Below are positions 1 to 8,377 of a stretch of DNA of 14,477 bases, in pieces; within the stretch, counting starts at the first letter, position 1, and each line of letters opens with the position of its first letter. Made by a program: the position numbers and the translations under genes. The stretch is from Alphaproteobacteria bacterium HGW-Alphaproteobacteria-13. GTDB taxonomy: Bacteria > Pseudomonadota > Alphaproteobacteria > Sphingomonadales > Sphingomonadaceae. A model generated the notes under the pieces. The model was not told where the DNA came from and searched no databases. It worked only from the letters and a program-made list of their open reading frames with translations. Where the stretch lies: positions 1-14,477 of the forward strand of contig PHEM01000046.1 of NCBI GenBank assembly GCA_002842935.1, written 5' to 3'.

Positions 1-38
1 CGGGGGTCGTCATCGGCCTTGCGCCACCTCTCCAGCGG

Positions 39-56
39 CCCCCGCCTGCGCGGGGG
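39..56 (-). terminator. GC-rich hairpin just past dapD, possible terminator or REP-like element
   Basis: A perfect 7-bp stem (CCCCCGC/GCGGGGG, 39-45 with 50-56) encloses a CTGC loop. It begins 11 bp beyond the dapD stop codon in the direction of dapD transcription. No T-run follows on the minus strand, so it is not a textbook intrinsic terminator. The short palindrome with a CTGC-type loop resembles small intergenic repeats that I recall as frequent in sphingomonads. Whether it ends transcription or only protects the 3' end is inference. Confidence 0.4.
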
Positions 57-67
57 CGACGATGCCG

Positions 68-910
68 TCAGTCGCGCAGCAACTCGTTGATCCCCGTCTT
101 GGCCCGCGTCTGCGCATCGACGCGCTTGACGATCACCGCGCAATAGAGCGACGGGCCGGGCGTGCCGTCGGGCAGCGGCTTGCCGGGCAGCGCGCCGGGG
201 ACGACGACGGCATAGGGCGGCACTTCGCCGACGAAGATCTCGCCCGTCGCGCGATCGACGATCTTGGTCGAGGCGCCGAGATAGACGCCCATCGACAGCA
301 CGGCGCCTTCGCGCACGATCACGCCTTCGGCGACTTCGGACCGCGCGCCGATGAAGGCGCCGTCCTCGATCACCACCGGACCCGCCTGCAGCGGTTCCAG
401 CACGCCGCCGATTCCCGCGCCGCCCGACAGGTGGACGCCCGCGCCGATCTGCGCGCAGCTTCCCACCGTCGCCCAGGTATCGACCATCGTGCCTTCGCCG
501 ACGCGCGCACCGATGTTGACGAAGCTCGGCATCAGCACCGCGCCCTTGGCGATATGCGCGCCGTGGCGGACGATCGCGCCCGGTACGGCTCGGAATCCCG
601 CGTCGCGGAAGCGGTTTTCGCCCCAGCCCGCGAATTTCGACGGCACCTTGTCCCACCAGGTCGCGCCGCCGGGACCGCCCTCGATCATCTCCATGTCGTT
701 GAGGCGGAAGGACAGCAGCACCGCCTTCTTCAGCCACTGGTTGACCTGCCACGCGCCCGACGCGTCGCGCTCCGCGACACGCAGGCTGCCGTCGTCGAGA
801 CCGGCGAGCGCCGCCTGCACCGCCTCGCGCACAGGGCCTCGCGTCGTCAGGCCCAGCGTGTCGCGCGCATCCCACGCGGCGTCGATCGTCGATTGCAAGT
901 CGGTGCTCAT
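68..910 (-). CDS. dapD: 2,3,4,5-tetrahydropyridine-2,6-dicarboxylate N-succinyltransferase
   Basis: A cytoplasmic enzyme of the succinylase branch of lysine and meso-diaminopimelate synthesis. It transfers succinyl from succinyl-CoA to tetrahydrodipicolinate. The protein is 280 residues, normal for the family. Residues 55-70 (VNQWLKKAVLLSFRL) are the typical N-terminal-domain signature. From about 108 to 215 runs a left-handed beta-helix of hexapeptide repeats, including MPSFVNIG (127-134) and the MVDTWATVGSCAQIG stretch (142-156). The C-terminus RAKTGINELLRD is characteristic. The frame stays open upstream to 1027, but the ATG at 910 gives the family N-terminus (MSTDLQS). It also overlaps the stop of the upstream nucleotidase gene as ATGA (907-910), a layout that favours translational coupling. 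The upstream in-frame extension lies inside the nucleotidase gene and is rejected. Confidence 0.97.
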   Translation of the reverse strand: MSTDLQSTIDAAWDARDTLGLTTRGPVREAVQAALAGLDDGSLRVAERDASGAWQVNQWLKKAVLLSFRLNDMEMIEGGPGGATWWDKVPSKFAGWGENRFRDAGFRAVPGAIVRHGAHIAKGAVLMPSFVNIGARVGEGTMVDTWATVGSCAQIGAGVHLSGGAGIGGVLEPLQAGPVVIEDGAFIGARSEVAEGVIVREGAVLSMGVYLGASTKIVDRATGEIFVGEVPPYAVVVPGALPGKPLPDGTPGPSLYCAVIVKRVDAQTRAKTGINELLRD

Positions 911-1581
911 GAAATTCCCCAAGGTGAAGGCAGATTGTCGAGCCAGTCGGCGATGTCGCTCACATGGAAATCGACATGCTCCGGCAAGTGGCCGCGATGG
1001 CCGCTTTCGCTGCCGTTGTCCAGCCACACGGTGGTCATGCCCATCGCCTTGGCCGGAGAGAGGTTGCGCGCCATGTCCTCGACGAACAGGCTCTTCGCCG
1101 GATCGACGCCCAGATGATCGACCATCGCGGCATAGGCGGCGGTCTCCGGCTTGGGGGTATAGCGCGTGACGCGGATGTCGCAGATGCCGTCGAACAGGTC
1201 GGCGATCCCGCGCGCCTTCAGCACGCGCGCGGCATAGTCGGCGTCGGCGTTGGTGAAGACCAGCCGCCGCCCCGGAAGCCGCTCCAGCCCCGCGCGCAGC
1301 CGCGCGTCGGGAGCGATGCGGTCGAGCTGGATGGCGTGGACGTCGTTCAGGAAGTCCTCCGGGTTGACGCCATGATGGCGCATCAGCCCGGCCATCGTCG
1401 TGCCGTGATCGTGGAAATAGCGCTTCTGCACGCGCCGCGCCTCGACCGCATCGACGCCGAGCAGGCGCATGATGAAGGCGCCCATGCGCGCGTCGATCAG
1501 GTCGAACAATTGCGCCGACGGCGGATAGAGCGTGTTGTCGAGATCGAAGATCCAGCTGTCGATATGGTCGATGGGAGCCAT
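907..1581 (-). CDS. HAD-superfamily pyrimidine 5'-nucleotidase
   Basis: A 224-residue haloacid-dehalogenase hydrolase of the pyrimidine 5'-nucleotidase type (related to yeast SDT1/PHM8-like proteins), predicted to dephosphorylate pyrimidine nucleoside monophosphates in the cytoplasm. Motif I is FDLDNTLYPP at 12-21, with nucleophile D13 and general acid D15. Motif II is FTNA, with T110 and N111. Motif III is K144 in TPKPE. Motif IV is the acidic pair E168-D169 in FVEDMARNL. DNTLYP followed by an alpha-helical cap (about 22-95) is typical of this subgroup. I chose the ATG at 1581 because it starts 10 bp after the glycosylase stop and leaves only nine residues before motif I. An ATG at 1617 would add 12 unlikely residues overlapping that gene. 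Its stop overlaps the dapD start. The exact substrate is not proven by sequence. Confidence 0.9.
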   Translation of the reverse strand: MAPIDHIDSWIFDLDNTLYPPSAQLFDLIDARMGAFIMRLLGVDAVEARRVQKRYFHDHGTTMAGLMRHHGVNPEDFLNDVHAIQLDRIAPDARLRAGLERLPGRRLVFTNADADYAARVLKARGIADLFDGICDIRVTRYTPKPETAAYAAMVDHLGVDPAKSLFVEDMARNLSPAKAMGMTTVWLDNGSESGHRGHLPEHVDFHVSDIADWLDNLPSPWGIS

Positions 1582-1591
1582 GGCGCGGCGC

Positions 1592-2107
1592 TTACCGGTT
1601 CGCCCCGCCATCGGCAAGCGCGGCGCGGAGCGCCCGCCAGCGCGCGAGCTTTGCCTCGAAGCCGATGGTGTGCGCGGCGCTGCTCGACGGCAGGTCGATG
1701 AGCGTGACGCCGGGAAGCGGCGGCAGGCCGCGCCGCCCGACCGCCGCCGCCTTTGCGCCGTTGAACCCGATCATGCGAAGTTTGGGCAGGTCCGCGACCA
1801 GCGCGGCGAGGTCGTGGGGCCGCGCCTCGCGGATGTCGCCGTCGCTGCTGGTACGTCGCTCGGCGCTGTGGATCACGTCCCACAGGCCGACGCGCGCCAT
1901 ACGCAACACGGCGAGCCGCTCGTCATAGGGCAGCGCCGCGATCGGCCGGTCGATCACCGCACCGACGAGCCGCCAGAACTGGTTCGTCGGATGCGCATAA
2001 TATTGGCGCGCTGCGAGCGAGCGGGCACCGGGCAGGCTGCCGAGAATCAGCAGCCGTGCGTCGGCGGCGACATGCGGGGCGAAACTGGCGTGGCGGAGGG
2101 ACGGCAT
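1592..2107 (-). CDS. Family-6 uracil/hypoxanthine-DNA glycosylase (HDG-like)
   Basis: A 171-residue protein of the uracil-DNA-glycosylase superfamily, best matching the hypoxanthine-DNA glycosylase (DNA-deoxyinosine glycosylase) branch. That branch removes deaminated adenine from DNA in base excision repair. Visible motifs are LLILGSLPGARS at 19-30 (motif A region), QYYAHPTNQFW at 35-45 with N42 the probable catalytic-region Asn, GLWDVIHSAERR at 74-85, IGFNGAKAA at 113-121, and LPSSSAAH at 139-146 (motif B region). The start at 2107 gives MPSLRHASFAPH and a length normal for the family. An upstream in-frame ATG at 2179 would run through a palindromic intergenic element and is less likely. This is the first gene of a minus-strand trio with the nucleotidase and dapD. 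The preferred base lesion is inferred from family resemblance only. Confidence 0.87.
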   Translation of the reverse strand: MPSLRHASFAPHVAADARLLILGSLPGARSLAARQYYAHPTNQFWRLVGAVIDRPIAALPYDERLAVLRMARVGLWDVIHSAERRTSSDGDIREARPHDLAALVADLPKLRMIGFNGAKAAAVGRRGLPPLPGVTLIDLPSSSAAHTIGFEAKLARWRALRAALADGGANR

Positions 2108-2164
2108 GGGTTCATCGCTATCCGCCGACGGGCGAGGCTGCAAGCTGCGCCCTTTGCCATCCCC

Positions 2165-2191
2165 GTTATGCTGAAACAAGTTCAGTATGAC
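2165..2191. repeat. REP-like palindrome with ACTTGTT core
   Basis: A near-perfect inverted repeat: GTTATGCTGAA pairs with TTCAGTATGAC around ACAAG, giving nine Watson-Crick pairs and two G-T pairs. On the minus strand the centre reads CTGAACTTGTTTCAG. That sequence is, from memory, widespread between genes in sphingomonads. It shares the ACTTGTT core with the hairpin at 7333-7351, while the arms differ and still pair. Confidence 0.6.
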
Positions 2192-2237
2192 GAAGGAGAA
2201 AGGTTGTCATTCGCTCCCGCCGCAAGCCGCTTGTCCC

Positions 2238-2266
2238 TTGACCCACGGGAGAATCGCGGCTAACGG
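2238..2266 (+). promoter_or_regulatory. Candidate sigma-70-type promoter for the str operon
   Basis: TTGACC (2238-2243) is separated by 17 bp from TAACGG (2261-2266), the nearest match to a housekeeping -35/-10 pair upstream of rpsL. The -10 match is weak. If it is real, the rpsL leader would be roughly 200 nt and would include both hairpins at 2346-2412. Confidence 0.3.
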
Positions 2267-2345
2267 CGCCCGGTTCGAAAATGGCGGATGCCCGTCTTTT
2301 TCGAGTCCCAACAGCGCTTGAACATTGCTGGCGCGGATGGAGCCT

Positions 2346-2377
2346 CCGGGGAATCACTCGATTCGCCGGGGTCTTTT
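2346..2377 (+). terminator. Leader hairpin with trailing T-run (possible attenuator)
   Basis: CCGGGGAATC (2346-2355) pairs with GATTCGCCGG (2360-2369) in nine of ten positions, with one G-G mismatch and an ACTC loop. GGTCTTTT follows at 2370-2377. This is the only hairpin in the leader with a T-run after it, so partial termination before rpsL is possible. The T-run is short. Confidence 0.35.
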
Positions 2378-2390
2378 GCTGTTAACAGGT

Positions 2391-2412
2391 CGGCCCTTTT
2401 CCGAAAGGGCCG
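2391..2412 (+). promoter_or_regulatory. Perfect 9-bp hairpin in the rpsL leader (UCCG tetraloop)
   Basis: CGGCCCTTT (2391-2399) and AAAGGGCCG (2404-2412) pair perfectly around TCCG, a member of the UNCG tetraloop class. It lies 67 bp before the rpsL start. No T-run follows, so it is more likely an mRNA-stabilising or regulatory stem than a terminator. No specific ligand can be named. Confidence 0.45.
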
Positions 2413-2479
2413 GAGCTTCATCCAAGGCGGTAGAGTAACCGTTCGCTCTGATGGGCGGACATTTGAAGGTGAAGCATTC

Positions 2480-2851
2480 ATGCCCACGATCAACCAGCTG
2501 GTCCGCAAGGGCCGGACGCCGCAAAAGGCGAAGTCCAAGGTCCCGGCGATGGAAGCGAACCCGCAGAAGCGCGGCGTTTGCACTCGCGTCTATACGACGA
2601 CCCCGAAGAAGCCGAACTCGGCGCTTCGCAAAGTGGCCAAGGTCCGTCTGACCAACGCCCGCGAAGTCATTTCCTACATCCCCGGCGAAGGCCACAACCT
2701 CCAGGAACACAGCGTCGTGCTGATCCGCGGTGGCCGTGTGCGCGACCTTCCCGGCGTGCGCTACCACGTGCTGCGCGGCGTGCTCGACACGCAGGGTGTC
2801 AAGGACCGCAAGCAGAGCCGTTCGAAGTACGGCGCGAAGCGTCCGAAGTAA
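2480..2851 (+). CDS. rpsL: 30S ribosomal protein S12
   Basis: Decoding-centre protein of the small subunit, 123 residues as usual, and first gene of the str operon. The conserved loops are TPKKPNSALRKV (41-52) and GGRVRDLPGVRYH (84-96), followed by the standard C-terminus SRSKYGAKRPK. The ATG at 2480 follows AAGGTGA with a 7-nt spacer and gives the canonical MPTINQLVRKG. Lys43 is the usual residue. Position 88 is Arg (codon CGC, 2741-2743), whereas E. coli and most bacteria have Lys. Lys-to-Arg changes at this position are known to give streptomycin resistance in other bacteria. Confidence 0.99.
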   Translation: MPTINQLVRKGRTPQKAKSKVPAMEANPQKRGVCTRVYTTTPKKPNSALRKVAKVRLTNAREVISYIPGEGHNLQEHSVVLIRGGRVRDLPGVRYHVLRGVLDTQGVKDRKQSRSKYGAKRPK

Positions 2852-2927
2852 GGACCGCTTTTTCGGCTATCTGATCGTCCCGTGAGCGCCCTTTGAGCGC
2901 CGGGATGCTGTTGCAAAGGAATATCCC
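2852..2927 (+). promoter_or_regulatory. rpsL-rpsG spacer, possible S7 control site
   Basis: A 76-bp spacer containing two direct copies of TGAGCGCC (2883-2890 and 2894-2901) flanked by TCCCG and CGGGA, which can pair. AAAGGA (2915-2920) is the rpsG ribosome binding site. In E. coli, S7 represses its operon by binding this same spacer. Position is the only support for that role here; the structure is not obviously similar. Confidence 0.3.
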
Positions 2928-3398
2928 ATGGCTCGTCGTCGTCGTCCCGAACGCCGCGAAATCCTGCCCGATCCCCGTTTCGGGGATGTCGTGCTGTCCA
3001 AGTTCATGAACAGCGTCATGCTCGACGGCAAGAAGTCCGTCGCCGAAAGCATCGTCTATGGCGCCCTGGAGGCGGTCGAGGCCCGCGCGAAGAAGGAACC
3101 GCTCGGCGTGTTCCATGAAGCGCTGGCGAACATCCGCCCCAACATCGAAGTCCGCAGCCGCCGCGTCGGCGGCGCGACCTATCAGGTCCCCGTCGAGGTC
3201 CGCCCCGACCGCGCGCAGGCGCTGGCGATCCGCTGGCTGATCACCGCCGCGCGCAACCGCAGCGAGACGACGATGGCCGCGCGCTTGTCGGGCGAACTGC
3301 TCGACGCGTCGAACAATCGCGGCAACGCCGTGAAGAAGCGCGAAGACACGCATCGCATGGCCGAAGCGAACCGCGCCTTCTCGCACTACCGCTGGTAA
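2928..3398 (+). CDS. rpsG: 30S ribosomal protein S7
   Basis: Primary assembly protein of the 30S head that binds the 3' major domain of 16S rRNA near the exit site. At 156 residues it has the usual length. It opens with the Arg-rich MARRRRPERREI, followed by LPDPRFGDVVLSKFMN, and GGATYQVPVEVRPDR (about 80-95) is the conserved beta-hairpin region. The C-terminus AEANRAFSHYRW is typical. AAAGGA 7 nt ahead supports the ATG at 2928. Second gene of the str operon, between rpsL and fusA. Confidence 0.99.
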   Translation: MARRRRPERREILPDPRFGDVVLSKFMNSVMLDGKKSVAESIVYGALEAVEARAKKEPLGVFHEALANIRPNIEVRSRRVGGATYQVPVEVRPDRAQALAIRWLITAARNRSETTMAARLSGELLDASNNRGNAVKKREDTHRMAEANRAFSHYRW

Positions 3399-3414
3399 AT
3401 ATTCTTCCTATATC

Positions 3415-3439
3415 GGGGGAGGTCCTCGCGGCCTCCCCC
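3415..3439 (+). other. Hairpin in the rpsG-fusA spacer
   Basis: GGGGGAGG (3415-3422) pairs perfectly with CCTCCCCC (3432-3439) around a 9-nt loop, 16 bp after the rpsG stop and 19 bp before fusA. There is no T-run. It may be an mRNA-processing or stabilising stem, since EF-G is usually made in different amounts from S7. That role is inference. Confidence 0.45.
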
Positions 3440-3458
3440 CAGCTTTAAGGAACGCATC

Positions 3459-5552
<2,094 letters not shown>

Positions 5553-5592
5553 CGGTCAACGCCGCGCGGACTTGCGCCGCGCGGCAAGACCG
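5553..5592 (+). other. Two-tier hairpin directly after the fusA stop
   Basis: A perfect 9-bp stem, GCCGCGCGG (5561-5569) with CCGCGCGGC (5577-5585), closes the loop ACTTGCG. An outer CGGTC/GACCG pair (5553-5557 with 5588-5592) extends it across a small internal loop. A weaker stem GCCTG/CAGGC follows at 5605-5620. No T-run follows. The loop nearly matches the ACTTGTT core of the repeats at 2165 and 7333. It may be a processing or partial-termination point between fusA and tuf. Confidence 0.5.
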
Positions 5593-5669
5593 ATTAAGGG
5601 CGGCGCCTGATTCAGCAGGCTCGTCCAGGACTGATCAACTCAACACGCGAACAAGAAGGTTCAAGAAAC

Positions 5670-6860
<1,191 letters not shown>

Positions 6861-6870
6861 TATAGGGCCG

Positions 6871-6905
6871 CGAGCCGCGCGATTCGGACCGATTCGCGCG
6901 GCTCG
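6871..6905 (+). terminator. 12-bp hairpin after tuf, possible terminator or leader stem
   Basis: CGAGCCGCGCGA (6871-6882) pairs perfectly with TCGCGCGGCTCG (6894-6905), and the 11-nt loop can pair further (TCG with CGA). It starts 10 bp after the tuf stop. A run of five T lies at 6917-6921, 11 nt beyond the stem, further away than in a standard intrinsic terminator. It could lower read-through from the str operon into the S10 operon, or be part of the S10 leader. Confidence 0.5.
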
Positions 6906-6922
6906 TAGCTTAAAGGTTTTTG

Positions 6923-6964
6923 ATGGCCGGTCCGGCTTCCTGAGCGGAAGTCGGAGCAGGCCAT
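6923..6964 (+). promoter_or_regulatory. Large stem-loop in the S10 operon leader
   Basis: ATGGCC (6923-6928) pairs with GGCCAT (6959-6964). Inside a small internal loop, TCCGGCTTCC (6931-6940) pairs with GGAAGTCGGA (6946-6955), with one G-T pair, around TGAGC. This gives a 42-nt two-segment stem-loop 44 bp before rpsJ. In E. coli the S10 leader is the target of autogenous control by L4. The position suggests an analogous role, but I see no direct likeness to that leader. Confidence 0.45.
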
Positions 6965-6995
6965 TTCGGCTCTTTCGCATCGCTAGACGGGATTC

Positions 6996-7008
6996 GACTG
7001 GAACAGTC
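6996..7008 (+). promoter_or_regulatory. Mini-hairpin over the rpsJ ribosome binding region
   Basis: GACTG (6996-7000) pairs with CAGTC (7004-7008) around GAA, ending at the base before the rpsJ ATG. The only Shine-Dalgarno-like bases nearby (TGGA, 6999-7002) lie in the stem and loop, so the structure would hide them. There is no stronger binding site upstream. Confidence 0.4.
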
Positions 7009-7320
7009 ATGGAAACGCAGAATATTCGCATTCGCCTGAAGGCCTTTGATCACCGCGTGCTCGATCAGGCCACGACCGACATCGCCGACACGGCGCGTCG
7101 CACGGGCGCTCTCATTCGCGGTCCGATCCCGCTGCCGACGCGCATCGAGAAATTCACCGTGAACCGCGGCCCGCACATCGACAAGAAGTCGCGCGAGCAG
7201 TTCGAGGTTCGCACGCACAAGCGGCTGCTCGACATCGTGCAGCCCACCCCGCAGACGGTCGACGCGCTGATGAAGCTGGACCTTGCTGCCGGTGTGAATG
7301 TCGAGATTAAGTTGGCTTAA
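7009..7320 (+). CDS. rpsJ: 30S ribosomal protein S10
   Basis: Head protein of the small subunit, also known for forming the NusB-S10 (NusE) unit in transcription antitermination. It is 103 residues, the standard length. IRIRLKAFDHRVLDQ (about 5-19), GPIPLPTRIEKFTV and DKKSREQFEVRTHKRLLDI are the family hallmarks. The ATG at 7009 gives METQNIRIRLKAFDH. The frame is open upstream into tuf, but that stretch is not S10-like. First gene of the S10 operon, separated from rplC by an unusually long gap. Confidence 0.99.
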   Translation: METQNIRIRLKAFDHRVLDQATTDIADTARRTGALIRGPIPLPTRIEKFTVNRGPHIDKKSREQFEVRTHKRLLDIVQPTPQTVDALMKLDLAAGVNVEIKLA

Positions 7321-7332
7321 TAAGCCAGCGTG

Positions 7333-7351
7333 CTCCGGACTTGTTCCGGAG
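7333..7351. repeat. REP-like hairpin CTCCGGA-CTTGT-TCCGGAG
   Basis: A 7-bp perfect stem (7333-7339 with 7345-7351) around CTTGT. The inner part, CCGG-ACTTGTT-CCGG, has the same core as the palindrome at 2165-2191, where the arms are CTGA and TCAG. Variants of this type are, from memory, common in alphaproteobacterial intergenic regions. Confidence 0.55.
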
Positions 7352-7363
7352 TCCAGGGGTGAA

Positions 7364-7379
7364 GCGGCCGACAGGCCGC
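7364..7379. repeat. Small GC hairpin
   Basis: GCGGCC (7364-7369) and GGCCGC (7374-7379) pair perfectly around GACA. It is the second of three tandem stems after rpsJ. Confidence 0.4.
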
Positions 7380-7395
7380 GCTGAAGCCGCCCTGG

Positions 7396-7415
7396 GTTCC
7401 TGCTTTCGCAGGAAC
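7396..7415. repeat. Perfect 8-bp palindrome GTTCCTGC-TTTC-GCAGGAAC
   Basis: Arms 7396-7403 and 7408-7415 pair perfectly around TTTC. The unit resembles short intergenic repeats with a TTCCTGC arm that I recall from sphingomonad genomes. It lies in the patchwork between rpsJ and rplC. Confidence 0.5.
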
Positions 7416-7539
7416 ACACCAAGGTTTCGGAGGATACCGCCGGATTTATCCGGGCTGCGTCCCCCGTCTCGCCGCCAACCCACGGGAAGGCGGCACCTCA
7501 GCCCGGACGGGGCGATGCATCGAAATTTCGGGCTGGGAG

Positions 7540-7569
7540 GGTTCCGTTGAGGCGCGCCTCAATGGGTCC
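7540..7569 (+). promoter_or_regulatory. 16-bp palindrome with extended stem ahead of rplC
   Basis: TTGAGGCG and CGCCTCAA (7547-7562) form a perfect 16-bp palindrome. As RNA it folds with a CGCG loop and can extend outward through G-U and G-C pairs to about 7540-7569. It ends about 36 bp before the rplC ribosome binding site. It could be a protein-binding operator (DNA dyad) or an mRNA stem. Confidence 0.4.
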
Positions 7570-7619
7570 CGCAAGCCGTGCGGAATGGTCCGCCCGGCCT
7601 CTGTTGAGGAGTATGGATC

Positions 7620-8375
7620 ATGCGTACTGGCGTGATCGCGAAGAAAATGGGGATGACCCGCCTGTTTCAGGACGACGGCCGCCACGTGCCCGTCACCGTC
7701 CTGAGCCTCGAAGGCTGCCAGGTCGTCTCCGTCCGCGATAAGGAGCGCGACGGCTATGTGGCCGTGCAACTGGGTGCCGGGTCGGCCAAGGCGAAGAATG
7801 TCGCCAAGCCGCAGCGCGGCGCCTATGGCAAGGCCGAAGTCGAGCCGAAGGCGAAGCTCGTCGAATTCCGCGTCGCCGACGACGCGGCGCTCGACGTCGG
7901 CGCCGAACTGTCGGCCGACCATTTCGTTGCCGGCCAGATCGTCGACATCCAGGGCGTGACGCAGGGCAAGGGCTTTGCCGGTGCGATGAAGCGCTGGGGC
8001 TTCGGCGGCATGCGCGCCACCCACGGCGTCTCGATCAGCCACCGCGCCCACGGTTCGACCGGCAACCGCCAGGACCCCGGCCGCGTGTTCAAGAACAAGA
8101 AGATGGCGGGCCACATGGGCGCGCGCAACCGCACGCAGCAGAATCTCGAAATCGTCCGCACCGACGCAGAGCGCGGCCTTCTCTTCGTCAAGGGTTCGGT
8201 GCCCGGCTCGAAGGGCGGCTGGCTGCTCGTCCGCGACGCGGTGAAGCTGCCGCGCCACCCCGAGGCCCCCTATCCGGCAGGCATCAAGAGCGCGGCCAAC
8301 AGCAACAACGCCCCGGCGGAAACCCCTGCGGACGCAGCGGTCGAAGCCCCCGCGGCCGACGCACAGGAGTCCTGA
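7620..8375 (+). CDS. rplC: 50S ribosomal protein L3
   Basis: Early-assembly protein of the large subunit whose central loop reaches toward the peptidyl-transferase centre. MRTGVIAKKMGMTRLF is the family start. The KRWGFGGMRATHGVSISHRAHGS region and GNRQDPGRVFKNKKMAGHMG are conserved; Gln151 corresponds to the Gln methylated by PrmB in E. coli. The protein has 251 residues, about 40 more than E. coli L3. The excess is an Ala/Pro/Glu-rich tail from about 212 that looks disordered. GAGGAG 8 nt ahead fixes the ATG at 7620. It ends 2 bp before rplD and contains the rplD ribosome binding site. Confidence 0.98.
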   Translation: MRTGVIAKKMGMTRLFQDDGRHVPVTVLSLEGCQVVSVRDKERDGYVAVQLGAGSAKAKNVAKPQRGAYGKAEVEPKAKLVEFRVADDAALDVGAELSADHFVAGQIVDIQGVTQGKGFAGAMKRWGFGGMRATHGVSISHRAHGSTGNRQDPGRVFKNKKMAGHMGARNRTQQNLEIVRTDAERGLLFVKGSVPGSKGGWLLVRDAVKLPRHPEAPYPAGIKSAANSNNAPAETPADAAVEAPAADAQES

Positions 8376-8377
8376 TC

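Larger units (their letters stand above)
2108..2479. other. Divergent gene-free control region between the glycosylase gene and rpsL
   Basis: This is 372 bp with no convincing gene. Read on the plus strand it holds an imperfect palindrome at 2165-2191, a candidate promoter at 2238-2266, a hairpin followed by a short T-run at 2346-2377, a second perfect hairpin at 2391-2412, and the rpsL ribosome binding site (AAGGTGA, 2466-2472). The rpsL frame stays open upstream to 2288, but that extension crosses both hairpins and does not resemble S12. The minus-strand operon promoter must also lie here; I could not place it. Confidence 0.75.
7321..7619 (+). other. 299-bp hairpin-rich gap between rpsJ and rplC
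   Basis: No gene is convincing here, although rpsJ and rplC are normally close together. It contains at least four small stems at 7333-7351, 7364-7379, 7396-7415 and 7440-7453, and a longer palindrome centred on 7554. The GAGGAG ribosome binding site for rplC is at 7606-7611. The first 100 bp look like a patchwork of intergenic repeat units; I see nothing identifiable in 7454-7540. Confidence 0.7.

Noticed and set aside
911..1027. In-frame upstream extension of dapD
   Set aside because: The 39 added residues lie inside the nucleotidase gene and do not match the DapD N-terminus.
2288..2479. In-frame upstream extension of rpsL
   Set aside because: It would add 64 residues not found in S12 and runs through two leader hairpins; the ATG at 2480 has a good ribosome binding site and the family N-terminus.
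7341..7550. A 69-codon plus-strand frame in the rpsJ-rplC gap
   Set aside because: It passes through several palindromes, has no ribosome binding site of note and an Arg/Pro-rich composition typical of random GC-rich frames.
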